IMG/VR virus record: IMGVR_UViG_3300044622_000057 | Coordinates: 1-21,754 of that record | Reading direction: 5' to 3' (one strand) | Source: a virus | Length of the DNA: 21,754 nucleotides | Part shown: in pieces, positions 7,568-13,181 of the stretch | Layout: each line of letters opens with the position of its first letter | How positions within the stretch are numbered: the first letter of the stretch is position 1 | Position numbers and translations under genes: made by a program | Notes under the pieces: generated by a model | The model's input: only the letters and a program-made list of their open reading frames with translations | Databases searched by the model: none | What the model was told of the DNA's origin: nothing

Positions 7568-7957
7568 CTATGAAATCGCTATCGTTACTGTACCAACTTG
7601 CACCGCTAATGCCAAGTAGTTTGGCGTTAGTCCATTGTCAAAATTTCTTGATCCACCAACAGGGTTCCAGCCCCACTGAATGTCTCGTGAACCACCCGTC
7701 AAAGAACCTTGCGAGTTCGGGCCAGCGGTTACATACGTTGTGTCCCGCCGAGGATTACGCACTGCTTGGGGGTCATCTACTGGATACATACCCAACTGCA
7801 ACTGCGGCTGATCTGGATCCCAACACGTAGGGCACACAAGCAAATTGTAAAGCTTTGTCTTGAGAACTTCTTTCTTCAAGGCAGTTAACTTGAACTGAAA
7901 ACCACAGCGATCGCACATGGCGATACTGTTTTTCCCAGAAGCAAACCGATTGCCCAT
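7568..7957 (-). CDS. Zinc-ribbon protein in the virion operon
   Basis: The 129-residue product has a four-cysteine zinc ribbon at its N terminus: CDRC at residues 15-18 and CPTC at 42-45, joined by a basic linker of about 23 residues. After it come QPQLQLGMYPVDDPQAVRNPR and a Gly-rich segment DIQWGWNPVGGSRNF, then a hydrophobic strand LALAVQVGTVTIAIS at the end. I recall this arrangement (zinc ribbon, then a PVDDPQA segment, then GWNPVGG) in environmental phage contigs; a structural virion role is likely because the Gly/Trp-rich tail resembles tail proteins, but a regulatory DNA-binding role cannot be excluded. Its ATG directly follows the stop of the 309-residue gene. Confidence 0.8.
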   Translation of the reverse strand: MGNRFASGKNSIAMCDRCGFQFKLTALKKEVLKTKLYNLLVCPTCWDPDQPQLQLGMYPVDDPQAVRNPRRDTTYVTAGPNSQGSLTGGSRDIQWGWNPVGGSRNFDNGLTPNYLALAVQVGTVTIAIS

Positions 7958-8887
7958 TTACGTACCGCTTCCAATGAACATCTGACGAGGCACAAAACGA
8001 ACAGCCGCCTTCTCGCGGTCTTCATCAGACGCCAACTGCCAAGCCTCATCGTACTGAGCTTTCAAGACATCAAGGCGCTGCGCCCCATCGGGAATCTTCA
8101 AAGCCAAGTAGTACGCCAAACCTGCCACCATGCAGTTCAAGAATCTAAACGGCACATCCATTGTGTTCACGCCGCCACCAGCGTCATCAATACGGCGCAT
8201 GCGCCAGTACACAAGTTGGTACGTCTGGCTGTTGTCTGGGGTTGGCCACACAGTAACAGAGGGCAGGTTCTGTGCGTACACAGGTGCGCCTGCAGTATGA
8301 GCTGCTGCCGTTGTTCCTGCCTGACCGCGTGTGCAGTACAGCAGTTGGTTGCCGCTGACGGAGCCGTAGTTGATGGTCTCTGTCCCAATAAGCACAAAGC
8401 CTGTGGTTGCCAAACCCGCAGTAGAAGCTACTGTGATGGTCGTGTCTGTTGATGTGATGGTAGACGACAGGGTTGTACCGATGGCCGAACGCTGGCCATC
8501 CAAGCGCTGAAACCACAACTGAATGGGGCGAGCTTGCTGAAGCTTGTTTGGGATCGTGGCGTACGTAGAAACACTGATACGTGTGATGGTCAAGTCAGCT
8601 TGGGTAGACGCGCTACCGGCTCCTGTACGAATCACATGCTCCAGCAAATCCACTGTGTCTGTTGGCAAAGCGTAGGTAGCTAAGCCCGGAGTCAGGTTGA
8701 TCGTGCCCTGCTCAAATGTCCACATGTTGATACCGCGGTTTGCCCAATCAGCAAACATCAAGTTCAAGGAACGACGAGCCGTGCGCAGGTCATAGCCCGT
8801 GCGCAACTCACTGCCGCAACGCTCAAACGCTTCTTCTACGATCTCAGAAAGATCAAGGTTAAAGTTTGCTGTTCCTGAGATGGTCAT
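7958..8887 (-). CDS. Tail/connector structural protein with an inserted beta domain
   Basis: The 309-residue product starts TISGTANFNLDLSEIVEEAF and has FERCGSELRTGYDLRTARRSLNLMFADWANRG at about residues 21-52, a helical front half typical of a connector or tail-hub family in podovirus-like environmental phages. Residues about 100-125 (IPNKLQQARPIQLWFQRL) and about 210-230 (LPSVTVWPTPD, then YQLVYWRMRRIDDAG) form one beta fold that is split by about 80 residues (130-210) with strand-rich sequence: TTITVASTAGLATTG, ETINYGSVSGNQLLYCTRG and TTAAAHTAGAPVYA. Such T.I.V.ST.G..G..IG.E.I.Y..V repeats occur as add-on domains in phage surface proteins. It ends with a helical segment. The ATG overlaps the stop of the upstream gene by four bases. 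Confidence 0.8.
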   Translation of the reverse strand: MTISGTANFNLDLSEIVEEAFERCGSELRTGYDLRTARRSLNLMFADWANRGINMWTFEQGTINLTPGLATYALPTDTVDLLEHVIRTGAGSASTQADLTITRISVSTYATIPNKLQQARPIQLWFQRLDGQRSAIGTTLSSTITSTDTTITVASTAGLATTGFVLIGTETINYGSVSGNQLLYCTRGQAGTTAAAHTAGAPVYAQNLPSVTVWPTPDNSQTYQLVYWRMRRIDDAGGGVNTMDVPFRFLNCMVAGLAYYLALKIPDGAQRLDVLKAQYDEAWQLASDEDREKAAVRFVPRQMFIGSGT

Positions 8888-9117
8888 CTAAAGCCTGCCG
8901 TTTTCTTTGCGATCGTTTTAGGTTGCGCTACGAATTGTTTTCCGGCTTTTTTTCCGGCTCTTTTGGCTTTGGTAGTTGCAGCGTACTCCGCAGGGCTGAG
9001 AGATTTGATCGCAGCTTCTGGAAGGTATCGCTCACCAGTTTTACTAGACGGTTTACCACTTTTGGTTCTCCATTTCTGGTCGCCCCAGTCCTTCAATGAT
9101 TTTTGAGGCGCTTTCAA
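8884..9117 (-). CDS. Small basic conserved phage protein, TTG start
   Basis: The 77-residue product has KSLKDWGDQKWRTKSGKPSS near the N terminus, then GERYLPEAAIKSLSPAEYAAT at about residues 27-47 and a Lys/Ala-rich tail (KRAGKKAGKQFVAQPKTIAKK). This 'SLK.W..QKWRTKSGKPS ... GERYLP..AI..LS..EYAATT.AKR' pattern is well conserved in aquatic phages, by recall, and has no known function. No ATG is available near the N terminus: the frame opens with TTG at 9117, whose bases overlap the TGA of the upstream gene, which argues for coupled translation. The stop overlaps the next ATG by four bases. Charge and size match its small basic neighbours. Confidence 0.75.
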   Translation of the reverse strand: MKAPQKSLKDWGDQKWRTKSGKPSSKTGERYLPEAAIKSLSPAEYAATTKAKRAGKKAGKQFVAQPKTIAKKTAGFR

Positions 9118-9389
9118 TCTCGGTAACCCCCGCCAGCCGCCTTGTACTTCTTGGCAACGAGCTGAGCTTTACGAGCCGACCACTGACCTGCACCAGTGCC
9201 ATGAGTTGCTGCGGCTTTTACTTGAGACACAATCTTCTTGCGAAGACCGGGCTTTGTGTAATTGCCAGCAGCATTGACTTTACCACCCTCTTTGTACTGG
9301 GTAAAGTCAGTGTCATCACGGCGAGCCTTACGCTTGCCGCTTGGCATTTTAGAGGGGGAAATATCCCCCATACCGCGGCTTGCCATCAT
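9114..9389 (-). CDS. Small protein with C-terminal DUF5872-like segment
   Basis: I place the start at 9389 (MMASRGMGDISPSKMP, 91 residues) rather than at 9443, because the longer form would overlap the preceding gene by 50 bases and adds a sequence unlike the family; the chosen start lies just after that gene's stop at 9394. An ATG at 9386 is equally possible. Residues about 48-90 read GLRKKIVSQVKAAATHGTGAG followed by QWSARKAQLVAKKYKAAGGGY. The 'GQWSARKAQL..K.YK..GGGY' ending is the signature I associate with DUF5872, a short basic domain of unknown role found in phages, algal viruses and bacteria. It belongs to the run of small basic genes. No strong Shine-Dalgarno sequence is visible, so reinitiation is likely. 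Confidence 0.78.
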   Translation of the reverse strand: MMASRGMGDISPSKMPSGKRKARRDDTDFTQYKEGGKVNAAGNYTKPGLRKKIVSQVKAAATHGTGAGQWSARKAQLVAKKYKAAGGGYRD

Positions 9390-9393
9390 GACA

Positions 9394-9840
9394 TTAGCAG
9401 GTCTTGCCGCGTGTTTTACCACGCTGAGCAATACCGTCACCACGGCTAGAAGCCTTGGAAGTCATGCCACCAGAAGCCATTTTCTTGACTTTACCGCCAC
9501 GCTTATACGTCATGTCGGAAACATCCGTGTTTTCATAACGGACGTTAGTGCCGGGCTTGTTTGGTTCCGCCAACGGTTCTGGCTCACGTTCTGTGTCAAA
9601 AGACTTCTGGCCACTGCGAACATACTCGTCACGCGGCTTGGCATTTTTAGACGTCATGATCTCGCCCCTGCGCGTGTATGAATCACGAGGGACGGATGCG
9701 CCCATCTTAGGCTTGCCGCCAAGAGATTTTTGCTCTTCAGGAGCCATCTCTGTGGTGTACTTCTTGCCGTTGAAGGTAAAAGTTTTATTGCCCGATGCAC
9801 GGGCTTCACGGAACGCTTTTCCAAATGCACTAGTAGCCAT
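9394..9840 (-). CDS. Conserved basic phage protein ending in a DGIAQRGKTRGKTC motif
   Basis: The 148-residue product begins with AFGKAFREARASGNKTFTFNG and KKYTTE, a 'AF..AR..G..TF..NGK.YTT' element that recurs in environmental phage small proteins. The middle is polar and low in complexity (MTSKNAKPRDEYVRSGQKSF). The C terminus carries RGGKVKKMASGGMTSKASSRG followed by DGIAQRGKTRGKTC. The last motif is nearly repeated in the next gene (DGIASKGKTKG and a final GKTC), and the two genes share short identical DNA stretches there. A good AAGGAG lies before the ATG. Function unknown; virion-associated or nucleic-acid-binding is a reasonable inference from charge and location. Confidence 0.8.
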   Translation of the reverse strand: MATSAFGKAFREARASGNKTFTFNGKKYTTEMAPEEQKSLGGKPKMGASVPRDSYTRRGEIMTSKNAKPRDEYVRSGQKSFDTEREPEPLAEPNKPGTNVRYENTDVSDMTYKRGGKVKKMASGGMTSKASSRGDGIAQRGKTRGKTC

Positions 9841-9849
9841 GTTGACTCC

Positions 9850-10251
9850 TTAGCAGGTCTTGCCGCCCATGTTCATCTTCTTGGTCATGCCGCCCTTTTT
9901 CATGCCCAAGGGCGTAGAACCGGACATCTTAACCATAGTGCCTTTGGTTTTGCCTTTAGAAGCAATACCGTCTTTGCTAGGAGCCGCAGTGCGAACTGAG
10001 CCCATTTTGGCAGTTGTAATGCCGCCATTAGCCATTTTAGTTGCGCCTTTTTTCTTGGCCATCATTGCCATAAAACCGGGATTCATTTTGGAAGCCATAG
10101 TATCACCACCTTTAGAAAATTTACGGCCTTTGTCGGCCTCATTAAAGTCTTTTCCCACAGACTGCGGGACTCCTACTTTCTTAGCAAACTTTGGACTATT
10201 GGCCACAGCCGCCATGAAATTGTGTTGCTTCTTGCTTGTACTCGGCATCAT
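9850..10251 (-). CDS. Small basic phage protein, MPSTSKKQ family, ending GKTC
   Basis: The 133-residue product starts MPSTSKKQHNFMAAVANSP, then KFAKKVGVPQSVGKDFNEADKG. This 'MPS.SKKQ.NFM' opening resembles DUF3008-type small proteins, which begin with a similar 'MP..S..Q...M' pattern. The remainder is low in complexity: Met/Lys/Gly-rich stretches (MNPGFMAMMAKKKGATKMANGG), the motif DGIASKGKTKG, and GMKKGGMTKKMNMGGKTC at the end. Two adjacent ATGs at 10251 and 10248 overlap the stop of the upstream gene, so either could be the start. The Met content (about 14 per cent) is unusual compared with the head genes. Role unknown. Confidence 0.78.
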   Translation of the reverse strand: MMPSTSKKQHNFMAAVANSPKFAKKVGVPQSVGKDFNEADKGRKFSKGGDTMASKMNPGFMAMMAKKKGATKMANGGITTAKMGSVRTAAPSKDGIASKGKTKGTMVKMSGSTPLGMKKGGMTKKMNMGGKTC

Positions 10252-10493
10252 TTACCGCCTGCGTACCAATTAACAAGCTGAACCAAACCTGCGCCTACAA
10301 CGCTACTAGCTCCGCCAACTAGCATTAAAACTTTCCAGCCACCTTTGGCTTCAGACAGTGTTTTGTCAATAGCCGCTAGTGTTGCCTGAATAGTTTTCAT
10401 GTTCTCCAACATCTTGTCCATATCATCTTGCAAGTGCTTGATGTCAGACGCATGCGTGGCTAACTCTCTGGCGGTTTGAATAGCGTCGCTCAT
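10248..10493 (-). CDS. Coiled-coil membrane protein, XhlA/holin-like
   Basis: The 81-residue product has an N-terminal amphipathic coiled coil (about residues 5-50, DIKHLQDDMDKMLENMKTI and neighbouring heptads), a short Gly/Trp hinge, and one hydrophobic segment at about 54-77 (VLMLVGGASSVVGAGLVQLV) followed by a short basic end. This layout is that of XhlA-type haemolysin or holin-associated proteins and of several small phage membrane proteins. Members act at the inner membrane, often in lysis. The location in the middle of the structural operon is unusual for a holin but common for this type of gene in podovirus-like contigs. I regard a lysis role as plausible and unproven. Confidence 0.75.
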   Translation of the reverse strand: MSDAIQTARELATHASDIKHLQDDMDKMLENMKTIQATLAAIDKTLSEAKGGWKVLMLVGGASSVVGAGLVQLVNWYAGGK

Positions 10494-10494
10494 A

Positions 10495-10749
10495 TCAGCA
10501 GTTCCAAGCCCGAAGGCTTTTGTTTATGCGGGAGTTCGGGTCTTTCTTGGCCTTCTCTCCGGTCAGCTTCTTCTTCATCCCTTCCATGCGGGCGCAGAAA
10601 GAGTCGCGGCGTTTGCCGCCCTCTGGTTGAGGACGCTTCAAGCCCGGCTTGCCGGGGTTTGCCTTGTTGTACGAGGCCCGTCCCTTGGCGTTCAAGCCGC
10701 CCTTCTCGGACTTGCCCTCTTTGCGTTGCCATGCTGGTGACTTAGCCAT
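10495..10749 (-). CDS. Small basic protein, DUF6321-like
   Basis: I use the ATG at 10749 (84 residues, MAKSPAWQRKEGKSEKGG). The frame could extend to 10770, but those extra residues lie within the end of the upstream gene and the family starts at MAKSPAW. The pattern KSPAWQRKEGKSEKGGLNAKG, then RASY, then DSFCARMEGMKKKL and SLRAW matches what I know as DUF6321, small basic proteins found in cyanophages and other aquatic viruses. No role is established. The chosen start overlaps the upstream stop by eight bases, and the stop lies one base before the next gene. The C-terminal residue is Cys, as in two other small proteins of this block. Confidence 0.82.
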   Translation of the reverse strand: MAKSPAWQRKEGKSEKGGLNAKGRASYNKANPGKPGLKRPQPEGGKRRDSFCARMEGMKKKLTGEKAKKDPNSRINKSLRAWNC

Positions 10750-11257
10750 AGTAAATCTGCGCCCCGTCAATAGAACTCATGTAGGCATAAATTCCATTCA
10801 ATGCCAATACGCCTTCGCCGGGGATAAGGGGGGCATTCTGAAACTCGTCTGTTGCGTGCGTCTCATAAGTCATCAGCCAACGACTTGCGCCACTGACATA
10901 AAGCGCTGCTGGAGAACCTGTAATAGTTCCAGTATTGATGTCCGTAAGCGTAAACGTGTCAGCGCCTGTCCTAGTAATTGTGTAGTTACCATCTGTGGCA
11001 GCTCCGCCTGAACCAGCAACAAAGTGAATACCAACAACAGCGCCCGTAGACAAGCCGTGAGCAGTTTTAGTCACAGTTACAGTCGTACCACTACGGCCAT
11101 AAGTTACGCTTGAAGTTACTGGGGCTACGGTTGTGTCAAACAAAACTAAAGTTCCGCCACCACCATAAAAAGAAACGCCTTTTACGCGATTTCGCCCAAG
11201 TACAAAAAAACCGCTTTGGTTTAAATGCGCTTGCTTAACGTCATATTGCATCGTCAT
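10742..11257 (-). CDS. Small virion protein carrying an inserted Ig-like/beta domain
   Basis: The 171-residue product has an outer part (GFFVLGRNRVKGVSFYGGGG at the start; APLIPGEGVLALNGIYAYMSS and IDGAQIYYG at the end) that matches a family of roughly 90-100-residue proteins I recall from aquatic phages, ending in PGEG..F.....A.L.....V..FYG. Between them, residues about 50-115 are a separate beta domain: VTYGRSGTTVTVTKTAHGLS, then GNYTITRTGADTFTLTD. That 'Y.R.GTTVTVT...HG...G' domain also occurs elsewhere in phage surface proteins. GGAG lies seven bases before the ATG at 11257, which is why I prefer it over the ATG at 11251. It overlaps the upstream 56-residue gene by 17 bases. Confidence 0.78.
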   Translation of the reverse strand: MTMQYDVKQAHLNQSGFFVLGRNRVKGVSFYGGGGTLVLFDTTVAPVTSSVTYGRSGTTVTVTKTAHGLSTGAVVGIHFVAGSGGAATDGNYTITRTGADTFTLTDINTGTITGSPAALYVSGASRWLMTYETHATDEFQNAPLIPGEGVLALNGIYAYMSSIDGAQIYYG

Positions 11258-11411
11258 GTTGTTGCTCCGGTTCTGGTGCGTCTAACCTGTTTATAAGCAT
11301 CTTGTACGCTTGGATTGTGGCTTGAGCCTGAGTCAAAAAGGTTTGGGCCTTATGTGCTTCAGTCTCAAGTTCACTAATCTCAGACTCCAAGAATTCCTTG
11401 GTGATCTGCAT
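11241..11411 (-). CDS. Small helical protein, 56 residues
   Basis: This short gene fills what would otherwise be a 153-bp gap. Its ATG at 11411 shares one base with the TAA of the upstream gene (TAATG). The product begins MQITKEFLESEISELETEA and continues as one long helix with HKAQTFLTQAQATIQAYKMLI, ending RLDAPEPEQQHDDAI. The 'L..E...LE.EA..A...L..A...I..Y..LI.RLD.PEP' pattern is one I recall in environmental phages, next to the same head-surface gene. The helix probably makes coiled coils. It overlaps the next gene by 17 bases. Function unknown. Confidence 0.75.
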   Translation of the reverse strand: MQITKEFLESEISELETEAHKAQTFLTQAQATIQAYKMLINRLDAPEPEQQHDDAI

Positions 11412-12010
11412 TATGCAAAGGTCGAGTACGCAGGAACGTAGTACACAGTGCCGCCAATCATCACTTTGATTGCTTTGGCTACAGTAGTAACGCTGGTTGC
11501 TGTAGGCGCAATCGTAGCAGCAGGGGCTGTTTCAATGTTCATCAACAAAGGAATCTCACCTGTGTTTGCGCCGCTGTCAGACACGCGAATGAACGAAGCT
11601 GTGCCGGGCAAAGTAGCGTTAACAGAATAATCTGTGTCCAACTGCAGAACAGCCAAAGTACCGCCGGGAGAAGCTACGGAGCCTCCCAAGGTTGCACGAA
11701 TAGCGTTAGCCGCACCAGAGATTGTGCCGCCTGTGTTGATTGAAGTGGAGATATGAGCACCGTTGATTGTGCCGCCTGTAGCGCCGCCAGTGCCTGTTAC
11801 TCGGGTTAAAGCACGAAATGTTTCACCTGAACCTGTAGAGGTAAAGGTCAGTCTGTTGTAGCTAAGCCGTGTATCGCCAGTGGAAGCTGAAGTTGTAGCA
11901 AATGCAGCGTTAATGTTTTCTGCTGTAGTTACTGCAAGAGGAGAAGCAGAAGTGCCCGTTTCAAAGCCGTTGTTAGATACGACTGGGCCGGAGAACGTGG
12001 TGGTTGCCAT
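11411..12010 (-). CDS. Probable head-surface or decoration protein
   Basis: The 199-residue product begins TTTFSGPVVSNNGFETG. The central part has GDTRLSYNRLTFTSTGSG, GGTINGAHISTSINTGG and GTLAVLQLDTDYSVN elements, and the C terminus KVMIGGTVYYVPAYSTF. The 'F.GPV.S..GF ... GGTI.GAHIS ... G.VYYIP.Y' pattern recurs, from memory, in environmental podoviruses right after the major capsid gene. It is beta-rich and has no enzyme motif. It is the first gene after the terminator that follows the capsid gene and has its own candidate promoter and a hairpin in its 85-120-base leader; AAGGA precedes the ATG. A capsid decoration or head-fibre function is inferred from position and composition. Confidence 0.78.
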   Translation of the reverse strand: MATTTFSGPVVSNNGFETGTSASPLAVTTAENINAAFATTSASTGDTRLSYNRLTFTSTGSGETFRALTRVTGTGGATGGTINGAHISTSINTGGTISGAANAIRATLGGSVASPGGTLAVLQLDTDYSVNATLPGTASFIRVSDSGANTGEIPLLMNIETAPAATIAPTATSVTTVAKAIKVMIGGTVYYVPAYSTFA

Positions 12011-12034
12011 GATTTTTCCTTACATACAAGTGAA

Positions 12035-12077
12035 GTGCATTAGTCTGTATGTCGTCAGCCGGGACTGTCTAATGCAC
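12035..12077 (-). promoter_or_regulatory. Inverted repeat in the leader of the head-surface gene
   Basis: GTGCATTAG at 12035-12043 is perfectly complementary to CTAATGCAC at 12069-12077, with a 25-base loop. On the minus strand it lies between the candidate promoter and the start of the gene at 12010, about 25 bases upstream of the ATG. It could stabilise the transcript, act as a processing site, or control translation. There is no U tract, so it is not a simple terminator. Confidence 0.5.
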
Positions 12078-12099
12078 CGGATAAGCCCGGATTGATTGC

Positions 12100-12128
12100 A
12101 ATATACACCAAATAAAAAACACATGCAA
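12100..12128 (-). promoter_or_regulatory. Candidate sigma-70 promoter for the genes left of the capsid gene
   Basis: Reading the minus strand, TTGCAT (12128-12123) is separated by 17 bases from TATATT (12105-12100). The -10 matches five of six consensus bases, the -35 only three. It lies directly behind the capsid terminator and in front of the 199-residue gene, which is where a restart of transcription would be expected. Confidence 0.45.
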
Positions 12129-12133
12129 CAAAT

Positions 12134-12158
12134 AAAAAAGCCCCCGAAGGAGCTTTTT
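12134..12158 (-). terminator. Intrinsic terminator with UUCG loop after the capsid gene
   Basis: On the minus strand AAAAAGCTCC, TTCG, GGGGCTTTTT form a ten-pair stem (one G-T pair) closed by a C(UUCG)G tetraloop, followed by T6ATTT. This is a textbook rho-independent terminator. It would end or attenuate the packaging/head transcript after the major capsid gene. The plus strand could also form the stem, preceded by A-rich sequence, so weak action in the other direction is possible. Confidence 0.85.
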
Positions 12159-12160
12159 AG

Positions 12161-12233
12161 TGGCGTTGTCTGGGATTCAAACCCAGCATCCTAGTCTTGT
12201 CGATCTGTGTGTACTCACCACACCGCCAACGCC
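12161..12233 (-). other. 73-nt tRNA-like element, degenerate
   Basis: On the minus strand the element starts GGCGTTG and ends CAACGCC plus A, a perfect seven-pair acceptor-type stem enclosing exactly the length of a tRNA (72 plus discriminator). The 3' part has a five-pair arm CTGGG/CCCAG with loop TTTGAAT, differing from the usual TTCGAAT at one base. The 5' part contains a hairpin GTGTG/CACAC with a seven-base loop GTGAGTA. However, no arm in the right place forms an anticodon stem with U33, an extra A separates the T-arm from the acceptor stem, and the usual D-arm bases are missing. It starts eight bases after the capsid gene and runs straight into the terminator. A decayed tRNA or tRNA-mimicking structure fits better than a working tRNA. 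Confidence 0.35.
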
Positions 12234-12240
12234 TTACGCA

Positions 12241-13170
12241 TTAAGCGCCTGCAGAACCCCACATGCCGAGGGGATCAGACCAGCCGAAGCTGTAACGCTC
12301 ACGAGCCTTGTAACGAACGTTACCAGTATCGAAGTCTCCGTCCATTGAGTTAGCCAAAGGCATACGCTCAAAGTGCTTCATGCCGTTTGGCACGTCGGTA
12401 ATCAAATACCAGCCGTTGCTGTCGGTCAAGAAGTGGTTAACGGTGTAGCCTTCTGGGATTGCACCCATCTGCTTCAACGCGTTGATATCGTTGTCAGCAG
12501 TAGAAACACGCAACTCGGTGTCAAGCAAACGCTTAGCAACGAACATCAGTGCTGGAGGAATCACCATCTTACGGGGCTTGGCGGCGATCAACAGACCGCG
12601 CTCATCAGTCCATGCAGCGATTTGAATCACAGCATTTTCCAAAGAGGTTTCGTTCAAGTCAACGCCAGTTGTAGGGCTGTTGAAGTTCACACCACCGTTA
12701 ACGAGTGGGTGACCAACGCGAGTGCTAGAACTGTTGTTACCAAACAAAGTGACGCCATCACCGCCCAAGTATGAACCGTTGAAACCGTTGTTGATAACGG
12801 AAGCGGCTTTAACTTGCTTGGTGTAAGACATGGCGCGGGCCAAAGCTTTGGTGTAACGAGCAGACAAAGAGTCATACAAGTTATCTTCCACAGCTTCTTC
12901 AGTGATACTGAAGCCCAGAGCGATAGTCTCGTGGTTGTAGCGTGCAGTGAAGGCTTCCTGCGCATTGTCATAAGCAATGGAAGAACCCTCATTCTTGACG
13001 GGAGCAGAACCAAAGCCAGCAAGCTTTGTCTCTTCTTCGAAGCTACGCTCAGATTTCTCTGTTTCGTAGATTTCTTTGTGCTCTTCGCCGTAGCGAGCGT
13101 ACTCTAAACCGAACAATGCGTTCAGGCCGGGGAGCAACTCTTTAAGTAGTTGTGCGCGTGAAATTGCCAT
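12241..13170 (-). CDS. Major capsid protein (HK97-like fold expected)
   Basis: The 309-residue product is the main shell subunit. It starts MAISRAQLLKELLPGLNALF, followed by EEHKEIYETEKSERSFEEET at about residues 29-48, then GFGSAPVKNEGSSIAYDNAQ and the conserved stretch FTARYNHETIALGFSITEEA at about 73-92, followed by VEDNLYD. The middle contains long alternating strands and helices (PRKMVIPPALMFVAKRLLDT at about 199-218) and the C terminus has ERYSFGWSDPLGMWGS. The 'YETEKSERSFEEE...GFG.AP.K.EG ... ARY.HETIALGF.ITEEA.EDNLYD' layout is typical of the capsid proteins of environmental podoviruses. No N-terminal prohead protease or delta domain is fused to it; a separate scaffold is encoded upstream. 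GTAAGGAG precedes the ATG, the best ribosome-binding site in the operon, and an intrinsic terminator follows. Confidence 0.92.
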   Translation of the reverse strand: MAISRAQLLKELLPGLNALFGLEYARYGEEHKEIYETEKSERSFEEETKLAGFGSAPVKNEGSSIAYDNAQEAFTARYNHETIALGFSITEEAVEDNLYDSLSARYTKALARAMSYTKQVKAASVINNGFNGSYLGGDGVTLFGNNSSSTRVGHPLVNGGVNFNSPTTGVDLNETSLENAVIQIAAWTDERGLLIAAKPRKMVIPPALMFVAKRLLDTELRVSTADNDINALKQMGAIPEGYTVNHFLTDSNGWYLITDVPNGMKHFERMPLANSMDGDFDTGNVRYKARERYSFGWSDPLGMWGSAGA

Positions 13171-13181
13171 GGTTTAACTCC

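Noticed and set aside
9262-9681. Plus-strand frames across the small basic genes (also 9548-9853, 9860-10273)
   Set aside because: They overlap well-conserved minus-strand genes, lack ribosome-binding sites and have compositions expected of antisense reading.
12161-12233. A functional tRNA
   Set aside because: No anticodon stem-loop with U33 can be folded in place and an extra base sits between T-arm and acceptor, so I list it only as tRNA-like.
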